Assembly (NCBI GenBank): GCA_038843675.1
Contig: JAWBRV010000005.1
Location: forward strand, 28,236-92,235
Reading direction: 5' to 3'
DNA from: Candidatus Bathyarchaeia archaeon
Lineage (GTDB): Archaea > Thermoproteota > Bathyarchaeia > 40CM-2-53-6 > CALIRQ01
DNA length: 64,000 nt
A program made the position numbers and the translations under genes. The notes beneath the pieces are model-generated. The model did not search any database. It was given only the letters and a program-made list of their open reading frames with translations, and was not told the origin of the DNA. Each line of letters starts with the position of its first letter. Within the stretch, counting starts at the first letter, position 1. Shown piece by piece: positions 7,704-16,008 of the stretch.

Positions 7704-8669
7704 ATGACACTCCAGGAGATAAAAGCTGAGGATTTGAACCCCAAGGAATTCATAGAGCAGAAGGTTCGGGAGATTTCCTCGATCGTTGGAAACGACCTAG
7801 CCATAAACGCCTTATCGGGCGGCGTCGATTCATCCGTCGTCACCATACTAGGGCATATGGCCTTGGGCGATAGGCTCAGGACGTACTTCGTAGAAAACGG
7901 ATTGATGAGGGAGGGCGAGGCCGAGAGGGTCGTCTCAATCTTCGAGCGGCTTGGGATACGCGTCGAGGTGATCGATGCGAAGGAGCGCTTCTTCGAGGCC
8001 CTCAGGGGATTGAGGGATCCGGAGGAGAAGAGGGAGGCCATAACTAGGACCTTCTATAGGGATGTATTCGGCGATTTGGTAAGGAGGAGCGGCATAAGGT
8101 ATCTCCTTCAGGGGACCAATTATACGGATGTGGAGGAAACGGTCGCCGGCATCAAGAGGCAGCATAACGTCCTCGAGCAGCTGGGGATCGATGCGGAGCG
8201 GAGGTATGGCTACAGGATCATAGAGCCCCTGATCCAGCTCAGGAAGCCCGCGATAAGGAAGTTGGCGAGGACCTTGGGCCTGCCGGAGGAGATTTGGGGG
8301 AGGCCCCCATTCCCGGGCCCAGCCTTGGCGGCGAGGATCATAGGGGAGGTAACGCCGGAGAGGGTGGAGATCGTCAGGAAGGCCACCAAGATCGTCGAGG
8401 AGGAGCTATCCGGCGCGAGGCCGTTCCAATGTCTCGCGATCCTACATGAGGACAAGGTAACGGGCGTGAGGGAGGGGAGGAGGGAGTATGGGTGGCAGAT
8501 AGAGGTGAGGTGTTGGGATAGCGAGGACGCGACGACCGCCTCCCCAACGAAACTTCCCTATGAAACTCTATTCGGACTGGCCGAGAGGATCACGAGGGAG
8601 GTCCCCGGCGTGGTCAGCGTTACCTATAACATAGCCAAGAAGCCCCCATCAACGATCGAAGCCGTTTGA
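7704..8669 (+). CDS. guaAb: GMP synthase ATP-pyrophosphatase subunit
   Basis: The PP-loop LSGGVDSSVV is at about residue 35 of this form, RPPFPGPALAARIIGEVTPE in the middle is the GMP synthase dimerization signature, and the C-terminus KKPPSTIEAV is the classic XMP-binding end. It activates XMP with ATP to form GMP; archaea often keep the glutaminase as a separate gene, which is not in this window. ATG 7704 was chosen; an in-frame TTG at 7686 would add six residues. Confidence 0.9.
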   Translation: MTLQEIKAEDLNPKEFIEQKVREISSIVGNDLAINALSGGVDSSVVTILGHMALGDRLRTYFVENGLMREGEAERVVSIFERLGIRVEVIDAKERFFEALRGLRDPEEKREAITRTFYRDVFGDLVRRSGIRYLLQGTNYTDVEETVAGIKRQHNVLEQLGIDAERRYGYRIIEPLIQLRKPAIRKLARTLGLPEEIWGRPPFPGPALAARIIGEVTPERVEIVRKATKIVEEELSGARPFQCLAILHEDKVTGVREGRREYGWQIEVRCWDSEDATTASPTKLPYETLFGLAERITREVPGVVSVTYNIAKKPPSTIEAV

Positions 8670-8765
8670 TGCTCTTGGAACGCTCCGATGGCTTGAGAAA
8701 CGCTTTTTTCAAAGGATCATCCGGATTGATTTCGAGATGCAGCCCGGCCCGACCTATTGGCCCCA

Positions 8766-8954
8766 ATGAAGGGCGAAAGGGCCCGCTTGATCGAGTTCCT
8801 GAAATCCAAGCTCGGCGGGTGGAGTCGAGCGAGGAGCTATTGAGGCTGGACTGTGGATCGAAGGAGGCTAGGCTTGAAGAAGTTCTTCCACCAAAGGTCG
8901 ATCTCCGAGGAATATAAGGTCCTTACCTCCAAGGGCGTTCTGAAGATCGTTTAG
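8766..8954 (+). pseudogene. Small gene apparently broken by two compensating frameshifts
   Basis: Three protein-like segments follow each other in frames that shift and then shift back. These are MKGERARLIEFLKSKLG from 8766, then VESSEELLRLDCGSKEARLEE (8819-8881), then LKKFFHQRSISEEYKVLTSK from 8874 with a stop at 8952. Joined, they would give one protein of about 62 residues. I do not recognise the family. Either a decayed gene or two sequencing errors would produce this. Confidence 0.4.
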
Positions 8955-9014
8955 GGCGAGGGAGCGCGAAAGGGAGGGCTGGGAGCGGAGGGGCTTGCCC
9001 CCGCCGCCATCCAT

Positions 9015-9446
9015 TCATCCCCTAACTCTTCTCCTCATGAGGGCCCTCGAGGATCCCCGAACCCCCTCTGCCACCTCGAGCTTCAACTCTTCGCCCGCTC
9101 CATCAAACGCCTTGACGTCGACCTCGGAGCGATAGGGATATGCGGCTATGATCATGACGATTCCGTAGAAATGGTTCAGGTCCTCCGCGGAGGGCTCCGG
9201 GATGCCCGAGGGATGCGTATGGAAGAGGCCTATGATGGAGGGATCGAATGGAACGGCGTAGGGGTTGAAATCCGAGAAGCCGAGGCCATGGATGGCCAGC
9301 GGCGGGACCACGACCTCCTCTATCGTTATCGAATCGCCCTCCACCCTGCCCCTGAGCAGCAATATGGCCTCCTTGGGATGGATATCCCTAGAATAGGCTA
9401 GGATCCCCTCCAGAAGATCCCTCTTGAGCGAAATCCTCCTTGTCAT
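9015..9446 (-). CDS. JAMM/MPN metalloprotease (archaeal deubiquitinase-like)
   Basis: The 143-residue protein carries the complete JAMM zinc motif HTHPSGIPEPSAED (HxHx7SxxD), with an upstream glutamate at the expected distance near its N-terminus. In archaea such proteins cleave ubiquitin-like SAMP conjugates or release sulfur-carrier proteins. The start ATG at 9446 was chosen because the domain begins there; the longer open frame upstream has no JAMM-like sequence. No ubiquitin-like modifier gene is next to it. Confidence 0.9.
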   Translation of the reverse strand: MTRRISLKRDLLEGILAYSRDIHPKEAILLLRGRVEGDSITIEEVVVPPLAIHGLGFSDFNPYAVPFDPSIIGLFHTHPSGIPEPSAEDLNHFYGIVMIIAAYPYRSEVDVKAFDGAGEELKLEVAEGVRGSSRALMRRRVRG

Positions 9447-9541
9447 CGCGCCTCGCCGAGGGGATGAGGCCCCGGCCCGCCCTCCATGGGATTCCATAAT
9501 TAGGATTCCGAACGATGGGTTAAGATCGGCCATTCCTTGAT

Positions 9542-10648
9542 CTAAACGACCCAATCCATCCTCGGCCTGATGCCCACAATCCCCACAGCGGCCCAAAACG
9601 CCAAAACGAGCAGCGAGATCGGCTGATAAATGAATAGGAATAAGGCGAACTCGATCGGGTTGAAATCGAATCCAAGCTTCTTTGATATGGCGAAGAAGGC
9701 TATTGAGAGGATTGCATAGCTGGAGACCATTGCCAAGAGCGCTCGGGCCAATAGGGATGCGAGGAATGGGGGGAAATCGAGGGGGGATGTGAGCCCGGTG
9801 CTCATTGCGAGGATCAACAACTCGACAACCGGGTCTGGCCATCGATCCGAGAGGATATGGGCAAATAGGGCGTAGGCCGCCAAGGGCATCGCTATCGAAA
9901 GGCCGGCGAGGAGCATCCGCGGATAGGCGATGGCATACTTCAGCAGGTCCTTGGCATTCGCCTTGATCCATTCGCCCAAGCCGACACCCCAGCGCCTCCT
10001 TTGCCCCCACCATTCGCTAAAATTTGCCGGCGCCCCGGTCTTAACGGATATTGAGCTGATGTGCTTGAACTTGGCCCCGACCCTCATGGCTCTGGTGCAT
10101 AACTCGAAGTCCTCGGATATGGCCCTCGCGAAGCCGCCGAGCCGTTCCAAAGTTCCCCTCCTTATCGCGAAGGCAGCGCCGTTAATGGCGGGGCAACCGC
10201 CGGCCAATACGGAGAAAGCTTGGCTAATGGCGGCAGCCTCCAGATACTCATACCTTACCATCCTTTGGAGGAGCGCCTCATCGAATACATCCTTCTTTAT
10301 CTCGAGCAAATCGATGCCCTCCATGGCCTTCGCCACCTTGCCCAAGATCTCGCCCTCCGGGACGAGGACGTCCGCGTCCAAGAAGAGCAATATCTCTCCC
10401 TTGGCCATCGGGATCGCCCTATTGAGGGATTCAGCCTTACCGAGCCTCCGCTCGTTCAGGAGGAACCTTACCCCCCTTGGCTCAAACCTGAGGCGAGCGG
10501 CCTCGGTCAGTTCGTTCGGATCGTCAACGACCACGATAAACTCCTTGGGCCGGAAGGGATCCGAGAGGAGCCTCTCCAAGGTGAGATCCAAGATCGGGGA
10601 CCATCCCTTGACCGGGATTATGATGCTCACCCACTCGGCCCCATCCAT
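9542..10648 (-). CDS. Membrane glycosyltransferase, family 2
   Basis: The N-terminal GT-A domain begins WVSIIIPVKGWSP and contains a DADVLVP metal motif, a SEDFELCTRAMRVG acceptor motif and a QRRRWG product motif, the processive GT2 order. About three or four membrane segments follow. It probably transfers sugars to a lipid or polymer at the cytoplasmic membrane. ATG 10648 was chosen; an ATG at 10699 would add 17 residues encoded over a TATA-like CTATTTATAG (10682-10691), more likely promoter than protein. Confidence 0.88.
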   Translation of the reverse strand: MDGAEWVSIIIPVKGWSPILDLTLERLLSDPFRPKEFIVVVDDPNELTEAARLRFEPRGVRFLLNERRLGKAESLNRAIPMAKGEILLFLDADVLVPEGEILGKVAKAMEGIDLLEIKKDVFDEALLQRMVRYEYLEAAAISQAFSVLAGGCPAINGAAFAIRRGTLERLGGFARAISEDFELCTRAMRVGAKFKHISSISVKTGAPANFSEWWGQRRRWGVGLGEWIKANAKDLLKYAIAYPRMLLAGLSIAMPLAAYALFAHILSDRWPDPVVELLILAMSTGLTSPLDFPPFLASLLARALLAMVSSYAILSIAFFAISKKLGFDFNPIEFALFLFIYQPISLLVLAFWAAVGIVGIRPRMDWVV

Positions 10649-10836
10649 GGCCCAGCACCCCCTCAGGTCGGACCTTGGAACCCTATAAATAGCTTTCATA
10701 CGTCGTCGGAACGAGCTCCGCAGCGGCGCAAGCCGGGGCCCCTCTTGATGAGCAGGGGCTAGCCGCTGCTCCCAAGGGAGGCGGGCTTATGGAATGAAAT
10801 AAAAGGGGCCATGGGGTATCTGAAGGGGATTTGGCG

Positions 10837-12051
10837 ATGGGCCTTCAGGGCATATGGGATCGCAATCGCGGCCTCCTGACCCTCATGGCCGGAATGACGG
10901 CCGTATTTGCCTTCAATATCTGGGAGCATATGCCCCTCATAGTTCCGAACCATTATACTGACGTTGCATCCGTTTTTTGGAGGGATGGGATAGGCCGAGG
11001 ACCCCACCTCCTCCCCTATAGGGATTTCACGTTCGAATACCCAGTCCTAGTGGGCCTCTTGGTATGGATATGCTCCTATTTGGGGCGATTGGCGGGGGAT
11101 TTCTCCGTAGCCATGAACTACTATGTCCTAGCCATGGATATGTTCCTTTACGCGTTCACGGCCGGAGCCCTCGTAGCCCTTCATAGGCTATGTAAGCTGA
11201 CGGGCGTTGGCGAGGATAGGATTTGGAAGGCATTCTTGATTATGCCCTCCTTCCTCATGTTCCCCGTATACAATTGGGATATGATAGCCGTCTGCCTCGC
11301 CCTTTGGGCGATTTACTTCCTCATTTCCGGGAGGCCATCCCTCTCCGCGATCAGCCTAGGCCTTGGGATGGCTGGGAAGCTCTATCCCGCCGTCCTGTTG
11401 CCGGCCTTGGCGCTCGAGGAATCCACTTGGGGCCGGAGGATCGGGTACGCGGCCTTGGCATTGATCTCCTTTCTGATCCCGAACCTCCCGTTCATGGTCA
11501 TGAACTTCAACGGATGGATGAGTACTTGGACTTATCATTACGATTGGGGCATCGAGGACTCTTGGCTGATCTACGTATTCCATCAATTCGACAAGAACGC
11601 CAAATATGCGGCATTGGCCGTTATGGCTTATTTGGTCTACAAGGGCTTGATCGAGACCGCGAAGAGGCCCTATCCCTCGAGGGCGGCTAGGGTGATAGAG
11701 CGGTCGTTCCTGATGGCCTCCGCTTGGTTATTGGGCTCCTACGTGGTAACGCCACAAATGGCGCTCTTCCTCCTCCCCTTCTTCACCCTCATGCCCCACC
11801 TCCCGCTTCCAATCGCCTATTTGGGCGATGTCTTCAACGCACTCATCATAGTCTTTTGGTTCACGTTGCAGGGATGGAAGATCGATCCATTGGCGCCGAC
11901 CAGCATAACTCAGATATTCTCGCTCCTTAGGCAAGCGGTTTGGTTCTCCCTATTCCTCTACGCCCTCTTCCCGGATCGCTTCATGGCGGCCCTCAGCGGG
12001 CTCTTCGAGAGGATCCGCCTCGAACCTGCTCAGGGGCGCGCCCGAGGATAG
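10837..12051 (+). CDS. Integral-membrane glycosyltransferase, GT87/DUF2029-like
   Basis: About ten membrane segments are visible in roughly 404 residues. An early YRDFTFEYP motif with acidic residues and a later GLGMAGKLYPAVLLP stretch are typical of DUF2029/GT87 polyprenyl-phosphate mannosyltransferases. It would use a lipid-linked sugar on the outer membrane face. ATG 10837 has a Shine-Dalgarno-like GAAGGGG eight bases upstream; TTG 10831 is too close to it. Its 3' end overlaps the convergent aldolase gene by 59 bases. Confidence 0.8.
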   Translation: MGLQGIWDRNRGLLTLMAGMTAVFAFNIWEHMPLIVPNHYTDVASVFWRDGIGRGPHLLPYRDFTFEYPVLVGLLVWICSYLGRLAGDFSVAMNYYVLAMDMFLYAFTAGALVALHRLCKLTGVGEDRIWKAFLIMPSFLMFPVYNWDMIAVCLALWAIYFLISGRPSLSAISLGLGMAGKLYPAVLLPALALEESTWGRRIGYAALALISFLIPNLPFMVMNFNGWMSTWTYHYDWGIEDSWLIYVFHQFDKNAKYAALAVMAYLVYKGLIETAKRPYPSRAARVIERSFLMASAWLLGSYVVTPQMALFLLPFFTLMPHLPLPIAYLGDVFNALIIVFWFTLQGWKIDPLAPTSITQIFSLLRQAVWFSLFLYALFPDRFMAALSGLFERIRLEPAQGRARG

Positions 12052-12631
12052 CGGCGCCCAAGGTAGCCCGGGCCGTTTCCTCAATGAGCTCCATCGAGAA
12101 AAAGGCCTCCTTGAGGCTTTTGCCTATGGCCACGGCTCCGTGGCCGCTCAAGAGGATCCCTATGCCATGGGCCCTGAGCTCCGCCGATTTCCGCTTGGCC
12201 ATCTCTCCCACGGCCTCGGCGAGCTCCTCCGTCCCGAATCGGATGCGCGGTATAATGGGGACTTCGCCAAGGTACCATTCGCTCTGCTCCGTTACGGGCT
12301 TGAGGGGGATCATTGCCACGGCGAAGGCTAGGGCGGCCGGGGGATGGGCGTGGATTATCCCTCCAGCCTCCGGGAGGACCCTATATATGGCGGCATGCAT
12401 CCTCGCCTCTGAAGAGGGCCTATGGGAACCTCTGAGGAGCTCCCCCTTCATATCCACGACCACGAGGTCCTCCGCCCCCACCTCGCCCATGGAGAACCCG
12501 GAGGGCTTTATTATGAACTCCCGCTCCGAGAGCCTAGCGCTCGCGTTGCCGCCGGATGCAGACGTTAGGCCCCTCTCGTAGACCCTTCGGCATATTGACG
12601 CAACCTCCTCCCTGAGCGCCCATTCATCCAA
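11993..12631 (-). CDS. Class II aldolase/adducin family protein
   Basis: The 212-residue protein has the zinc-site pattern of class II aldolases: GNASARL near residue 28, KPSGFSM, an HAHPP motif and a later GHGAV. Members include fuculose-phosphate and tetronate-type aldolases or decarboxylases. It starts at TTG and lies 36 bases downstream of the Tm-1-like gene on the same strand, so the two probably act in one carbohydrate or sugar-acid pathway. The substrate is not determined. Confidence 0.88.
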   Translation of the reverse strand: MDEWALREEVASICRRVYERGLTSASGGNASARLSEREFIIKPSGFSMGEVGAEDLVVVDMKGELLRGSHRPSSEARMHAAIYRVLPEAGGIIHAHPPAALAFAVAMIPLKPVTEQSEWYLGEVPIIPRIRFGTEELAEAVGEMAKRKSAELRAHGIGILLSGHGAVAIGKSLKEAFFSMELIEETARATLGAAILGRAPEQVRGGSSRRAR

Positions 12632-12667
12632 GGCTCGATCGAATCCGGCCTTATGCCCATTCGATTT

Positions 12668-13903
12668 TTAACGCATACGGTCCAGCATCGAGGTTAAATG
12701 CTCAACCGCGGCGTTCGCCACATAGGCATCGTTTATGTGGGCATCCAACTCCACCAGCCTCACGCTCGGCGCCAATCGGCTCCTGAGGGCGCCCAAGAGG
12801 GCCCTATCCCCTTCCGGATCGTGGAGGCCCTCACCCGGCGAATCATACATGGAGAGGCCCCTCAACGGGAAGAGCACGACCGCGGGCCCTTTGGCCCTAT
12901 TAAGGATCGCGGCTATGGCATGGCCCAGCTTCTCCATCTCCTCCTTGGAGGCCCTAACGTGGACGAAGGCCGGGTTGAACCTGACGTAGCCTCTGCCCTT
13001 GAACCTCCTTGGGAGCCTGAACTCCCTCCCCGGCTCGACCCTCAGGGCTATGAAGTTCGCGCATCCGGGGGAGAGGAGGATCGGGATCCCCATCTCGGCC
13101 GCCAGCTTGAGCCTCCTGAGCCCCGACTCCCTGTGCACGCCACCGAACATCTCATCCCCGTAATCCTTCACGGTCATATCCAAGATCGCCTTGAAGGCCC
13201 CTCGCTCGAGCAACTCCTCCATGGCCTTCCCGCTTTTGAAGCCGGGCGCGAAGATGGCGACCTCATACCCCTTCCTCTCAAGACCTTCCTTGGCGGCCAT
13301 TACCGCTGGTGTCGTATGGCCGAACATTGTTGCCCCTATGAGCCCCCTCGGTTCCAAGGCCCCAGCGCCGCCCTTCATCATTCCCGCTAGCGCGCTGGCC
13401 GCGTTATCGAATATCCGCCTCGTCAGCGCGTTGAGCCCGGTTACGTCGGCAACCGAGTGATAAAGGACCAAGTCCTTGGTATCGGCCAAGGGCTCCGCCA
13501 ATCCCATCGCCGGTGTTATCAGGACCTTCGCGATTCCGAGGGGAAGGGCCCTCATCCCCGAGCCGGCTACGATCGCTCCATCGGCTCCCCCGATCCCAAT
13601 GGCCCCCGCGATCCGCCCGGATTCATAAAGTTTCGAACAAATCCTCTGAAGGCCAAGGGCCATCGCCTCAACCGCCTCGTGCCTATGCATCGCTCTGATC
13701 CGATCGATGCTCATCGATGCGGCCTCGGCGACCTCCCGGCTGGTTACGTCGGGCTTCGATACCTTGGGATCCCCCTTCATGCTCACGTCGATGACCACCA
13801 CCCCGAGGCCCAAGCCCTCGAGCCTCCGCCTTATGTATTCGGCCTCCGCGCCCTTCGTATCCAAAGTCGCGATGAGGGCTACAGCCCTCTTAATAACCCC
13901 CAA
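12668..13903 (-). CDS. Tm-1-like ATP-binding (UPF0261) protein
   Basis: The 411-residue protein opens with VALIATLDTKGAEAEYIRRR and has GIGGADGAIV and MFGHTTPAV, all hallmarks of UPF0261/Tm-1-like proteins. In plants Tm-1 binds a viral replicase; prokaryotic roles are unclear but the fold binds nucleotides. In many genomes these genes lie with small-molecule catabolic genes, in keeping with the adjacent class II aldolase. The start codon is TTG. Confidence 0.88.
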   Translation of the reverse strand: MGVIKRAVALIATLDTKGAEAEYIRRRLEGLGLGVVVIDVSMKGDPKVSKPDVTSREVAEAASMSIDRIRAMHRHEAVEAMALGLQRICSKLYESGRIAGAIGIGGADGAIVAGSGMRALPLGIAKVLITPAMGLAEPLADTKDLVLYHSVADVTGLNALTRRIFDNAASALAGMMKGGAGALEPRGLIGATMFGHTTPAVMAAKEGLERKGYEVAIFAPGFKSGKAMEELLERGAFKAILDMTVKDYGDEMFGGVHRESGLRRLKLAAEMGIPILLSPGCANFIALRVEPGREFRLPRRFKGRGYVRFNPAFVHVRASKEEMEKLGHAIAAILNRAKGPAVVLFPLRGLSMYDSPGEGLHDPEGDRALLGALRSRLAPSVRLVELDAHINDAYVANAAVEHLTSMLDRMR

Positions 13904-13996
13904 TTCGCCAAACCCCTCTCTTCGTTGTTAAGTTTTAAATAATTGGCGCCCCCGAATCCCAATCGCTTCCGAACGCCGGGGCAAGGCGGCTGAGCA

Positions 13997-14611
13997 TTGC
14001 GGAAGGAGGCTTGGGTCGCGCTATCCTTGGCCTTGATGGCGATCTCCTCAGCCGCAGGGATGGCCCGCATGGCCCATGCTGGATCGGATGATCTATTCGT
14101 GGAATGGGTTTGGTGCGATGGGGACCTCCTGCCCCCCGGGAGGACCTCCTCCGTTAACCTCACTATCCGGAACCCTAGCGCGAATCCGATCAAGCTCCAA
14201 TTCGTTGGCCTTCGCTTCGATTGGATGCCTCAAAACGCCTATGTTTACGGGGGCGGGAGCGAGCTCGAGGCCATCCTGCCCCCGAAGGGCTCCGTGAGAT
14301 ACGCGATTCCCTTCGAGATCCCGCCCGATGTTGTCCCGGGCTTCCACGAATGCTTGGCCATTGCCAAATATGAGGTCCTCGGAGAGGTGCGCTTCAGCAT
14401 CTTCCGGCCCGATCGGGGGCTTTCCGTGCTTCGGGTAATAACCTTGACTGAAGTGGTCACTAAGACGGAAACGATCATAGGAACGGGGGAGCAAGGGCAT
14501 GGATACGCCGCATCGGCCCTGATTGGGCTAGCGATCCTAGCGGCCGTCTTGCTCTTGGCCAAGCTCCGGCTAAAGAGGAGGCCCAGCGGCGGCACCGCCG
14601 CTGGCGGATGA
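13997..14611 (+). CDS. Exported single-pass membrane-anchored protein, function unknown
   Basis: A signal peptide (charged MRKE, then a hydrophobic run ending near residue 28) is followed by a beta-rich domain with NLTIRNPSANPIKLQFVG, resembling an extracellular immunoglobulin-like fold. A C-terminal membrane helix and basic tail (KLRLKRRP) finish it. It is 204 residues with a TTG start. Its stop overlaps the start of the PMT-like gene (ATGA), so the pair is co-transcribed and perhaps the surface protein works with the glycosyltransferase. Confidence 0.7.
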   Translation: MRKEAWVALSLALMAISSAAGMARMAHAGSDDLFVEWVWCDGDLLPPGRTSSVNLTIRNPSANPIKLQFVGLRFDWMPQNAYVYGGGSELEAILPPKGSVRYAIPFEIPPDVVPGFHECLAIAKYEVLGEVRFSIFRPDRGLSVLRVITLTEVVTKTETIIGTGEQGHGYAASALIGLAILAAVLLLAKLRLKRRPSGGTAAGG

Positions 14612-15936
14612 GGGTGCTTGAGGAGGTGAGCATGGGCATAAGGCTGGGGAACCCCTTGGCGTCGCTCCGGGCGGACTTCGATCCGGATGAGGACCCGTTC
14701 GATAGGGCGGTCGTTTACCTGCTCTTCATAGGCCTCGCGCTGAGGCTGTTGTGGCTCGACAGGCCCATCGGGTCCCTCATATTTGACGAAAAACGGCCCT
14801 GAGCCGTTCGTCAGAAATATTACGTGAACGTCGCCCGGATAATCTTGGGCCTGCCCCACGACCCAGACGTCTATCAGGGCGCGGCGCCGGGCCTAGATCC
14901 GAACTTGGAGCATCCGCCGCTCGCCAAGCTTATCATAGCCCTCTCCATGAGGCTGATCGGGGATAACGCCTACGGTTATAGGTTGCCCAGCGTTGCCTTC
15001 GGCGTTGCCTCCATATTCCTCTTCTACCTAATCCTGAAGAGGTTATCCAGAAATTCCGCGATCGCGTTCTTGGGAACATTCGCGCTGAGCTTCGATAACC
15101 TATTCTTCGTCCATGGGAGGATCGCCACCTTGGACATCTCGATGCTGGCGTTCATGCTCATGGGCTTCTACCTCTACTTGATCGGGAGGCCTTACATGAG
15201 CGCCATCGCCATGGCGCTCAGCTCCCTTTGCAAGCTCGGCGGGATCTACGGGGCCTTGGTTATAATGGCGTTCCACCTCTTCAGCGCCTATCTATCCTCG
15301 AGGAAGGAGGGCCGGGGGATGGATCTGATCCCCCTGCTCAAATGGATCGAGCGATACGCGCTGGTCTTCGCTCTCTCGTTCCTCATAGGTTTGGGCCTCT
15401 TGGATTGGTTCTGGACCAAATACAAGAACCCGATCGAGCACCTATCCTTTATACTCACCTATACTAGGGCCTTGACGAGGCCCGTTCCAACCGGGATAGA
15501 GAGCTATCCTTGGCAATGGCTCCTGAACGAGGTGAAGATACCGTATTTGACGGTGAACGTGAACATATTGGAGAACGGCATTGTTAAGGAAACTAGGCAG
15601 GCGGTAGCGTTCGTGGGAGCCATGAACCCCTTCATAATATACCTTTGCATACCTTCCATGGCCTATATGATCTATAAGGCCATCCACTCAGGCGATGGAT
15701 ATTCGCTCTTCATGGCGCTTTGGTTCTCGCTGACCTATCTCCCGTTCCTCCCCTTCTCCCTGATCTGGCATAGGATAATGTACATATTCTATTTCCTCCT
15801 AGCACTCCCGAGCGTATGCGGAGCGATTTCCTACGCGATATTGGATCAAAGGCCCCCGAAGATAGCCGTTTTTATTTACATGGCGGCAATCATCGCTGGC
15901 TTCTATCTTTTATTCCCATTTAAATCGATCCCGTGA
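14608..15936 (+). CDS. PMT/GT39-like membrane glycosyltransferase interrupted by a 24-nt hairpin
   Basis: The first part ends GSLIFDEK and then meets an in-frame TGA at 14800. The same frame continues with KYYVNVARIILGL, then NLEHPPLAKLII. Together these make the first-loop FDExYY...HPPL pattern of dolichyl-phosphate-mannose mannosyltransferases, with the DE catalytic motif. Removing exactly 24 nt restores FDEKYYVN and gives 434 residues with about ten membrane helices. The insert folds as a bulge-helix-bulge-like hairpin, so I treat it as a possible intron rather than a dead gene. It would glycosylate surface proteins or lipids. Confidence 0.75.
14792..14815 (+). other. Candidate 24-nt BHB mini-intron in a protein gene
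   Basis: The hairpin has an outer helix 14779-14783 with 14816-14820 and a central helix 14784-14789 with 14808-14813. The inner helix is 14793-14797 with 14803-14807, and the loop CCTGA holds the stop codon. The 5' bulge is AAA (14790-14792) and the 3' bulge is GA (14814-14815). Cutting after 14791 and after 14815 removes 24 nt and keeps the frame. The central helix is longer and one bulge shorter than the strict motif, as in relaxed motifs. Repeated A bases make the exact cut ambiguous by one or two positions. Confidence 0.6.
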
Positions 15937-16008
15937 TTTTTGCGCGCTTCTTGAGTTTAAACCTTATCTAGCCTTTAAGCCCAAGCCCCCCTTGAAAGGG
16001 GAAAGCCC

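Noticed and set aside
9447..10013. N-terminal extension of the JAMM protein
   Set aside because: The upstream open frame is antisense to the glycosyltransferase gene and has no domain-like sequence.
14800..14802. TGA in the PMT-like gene as a selenocysteine codon
   Set aside because: The seven other codons around it are absent from the family pattern and the hairpin itself contains the TGA. Removing the whole 24 nt restores the conserved protein, which reading through would not.
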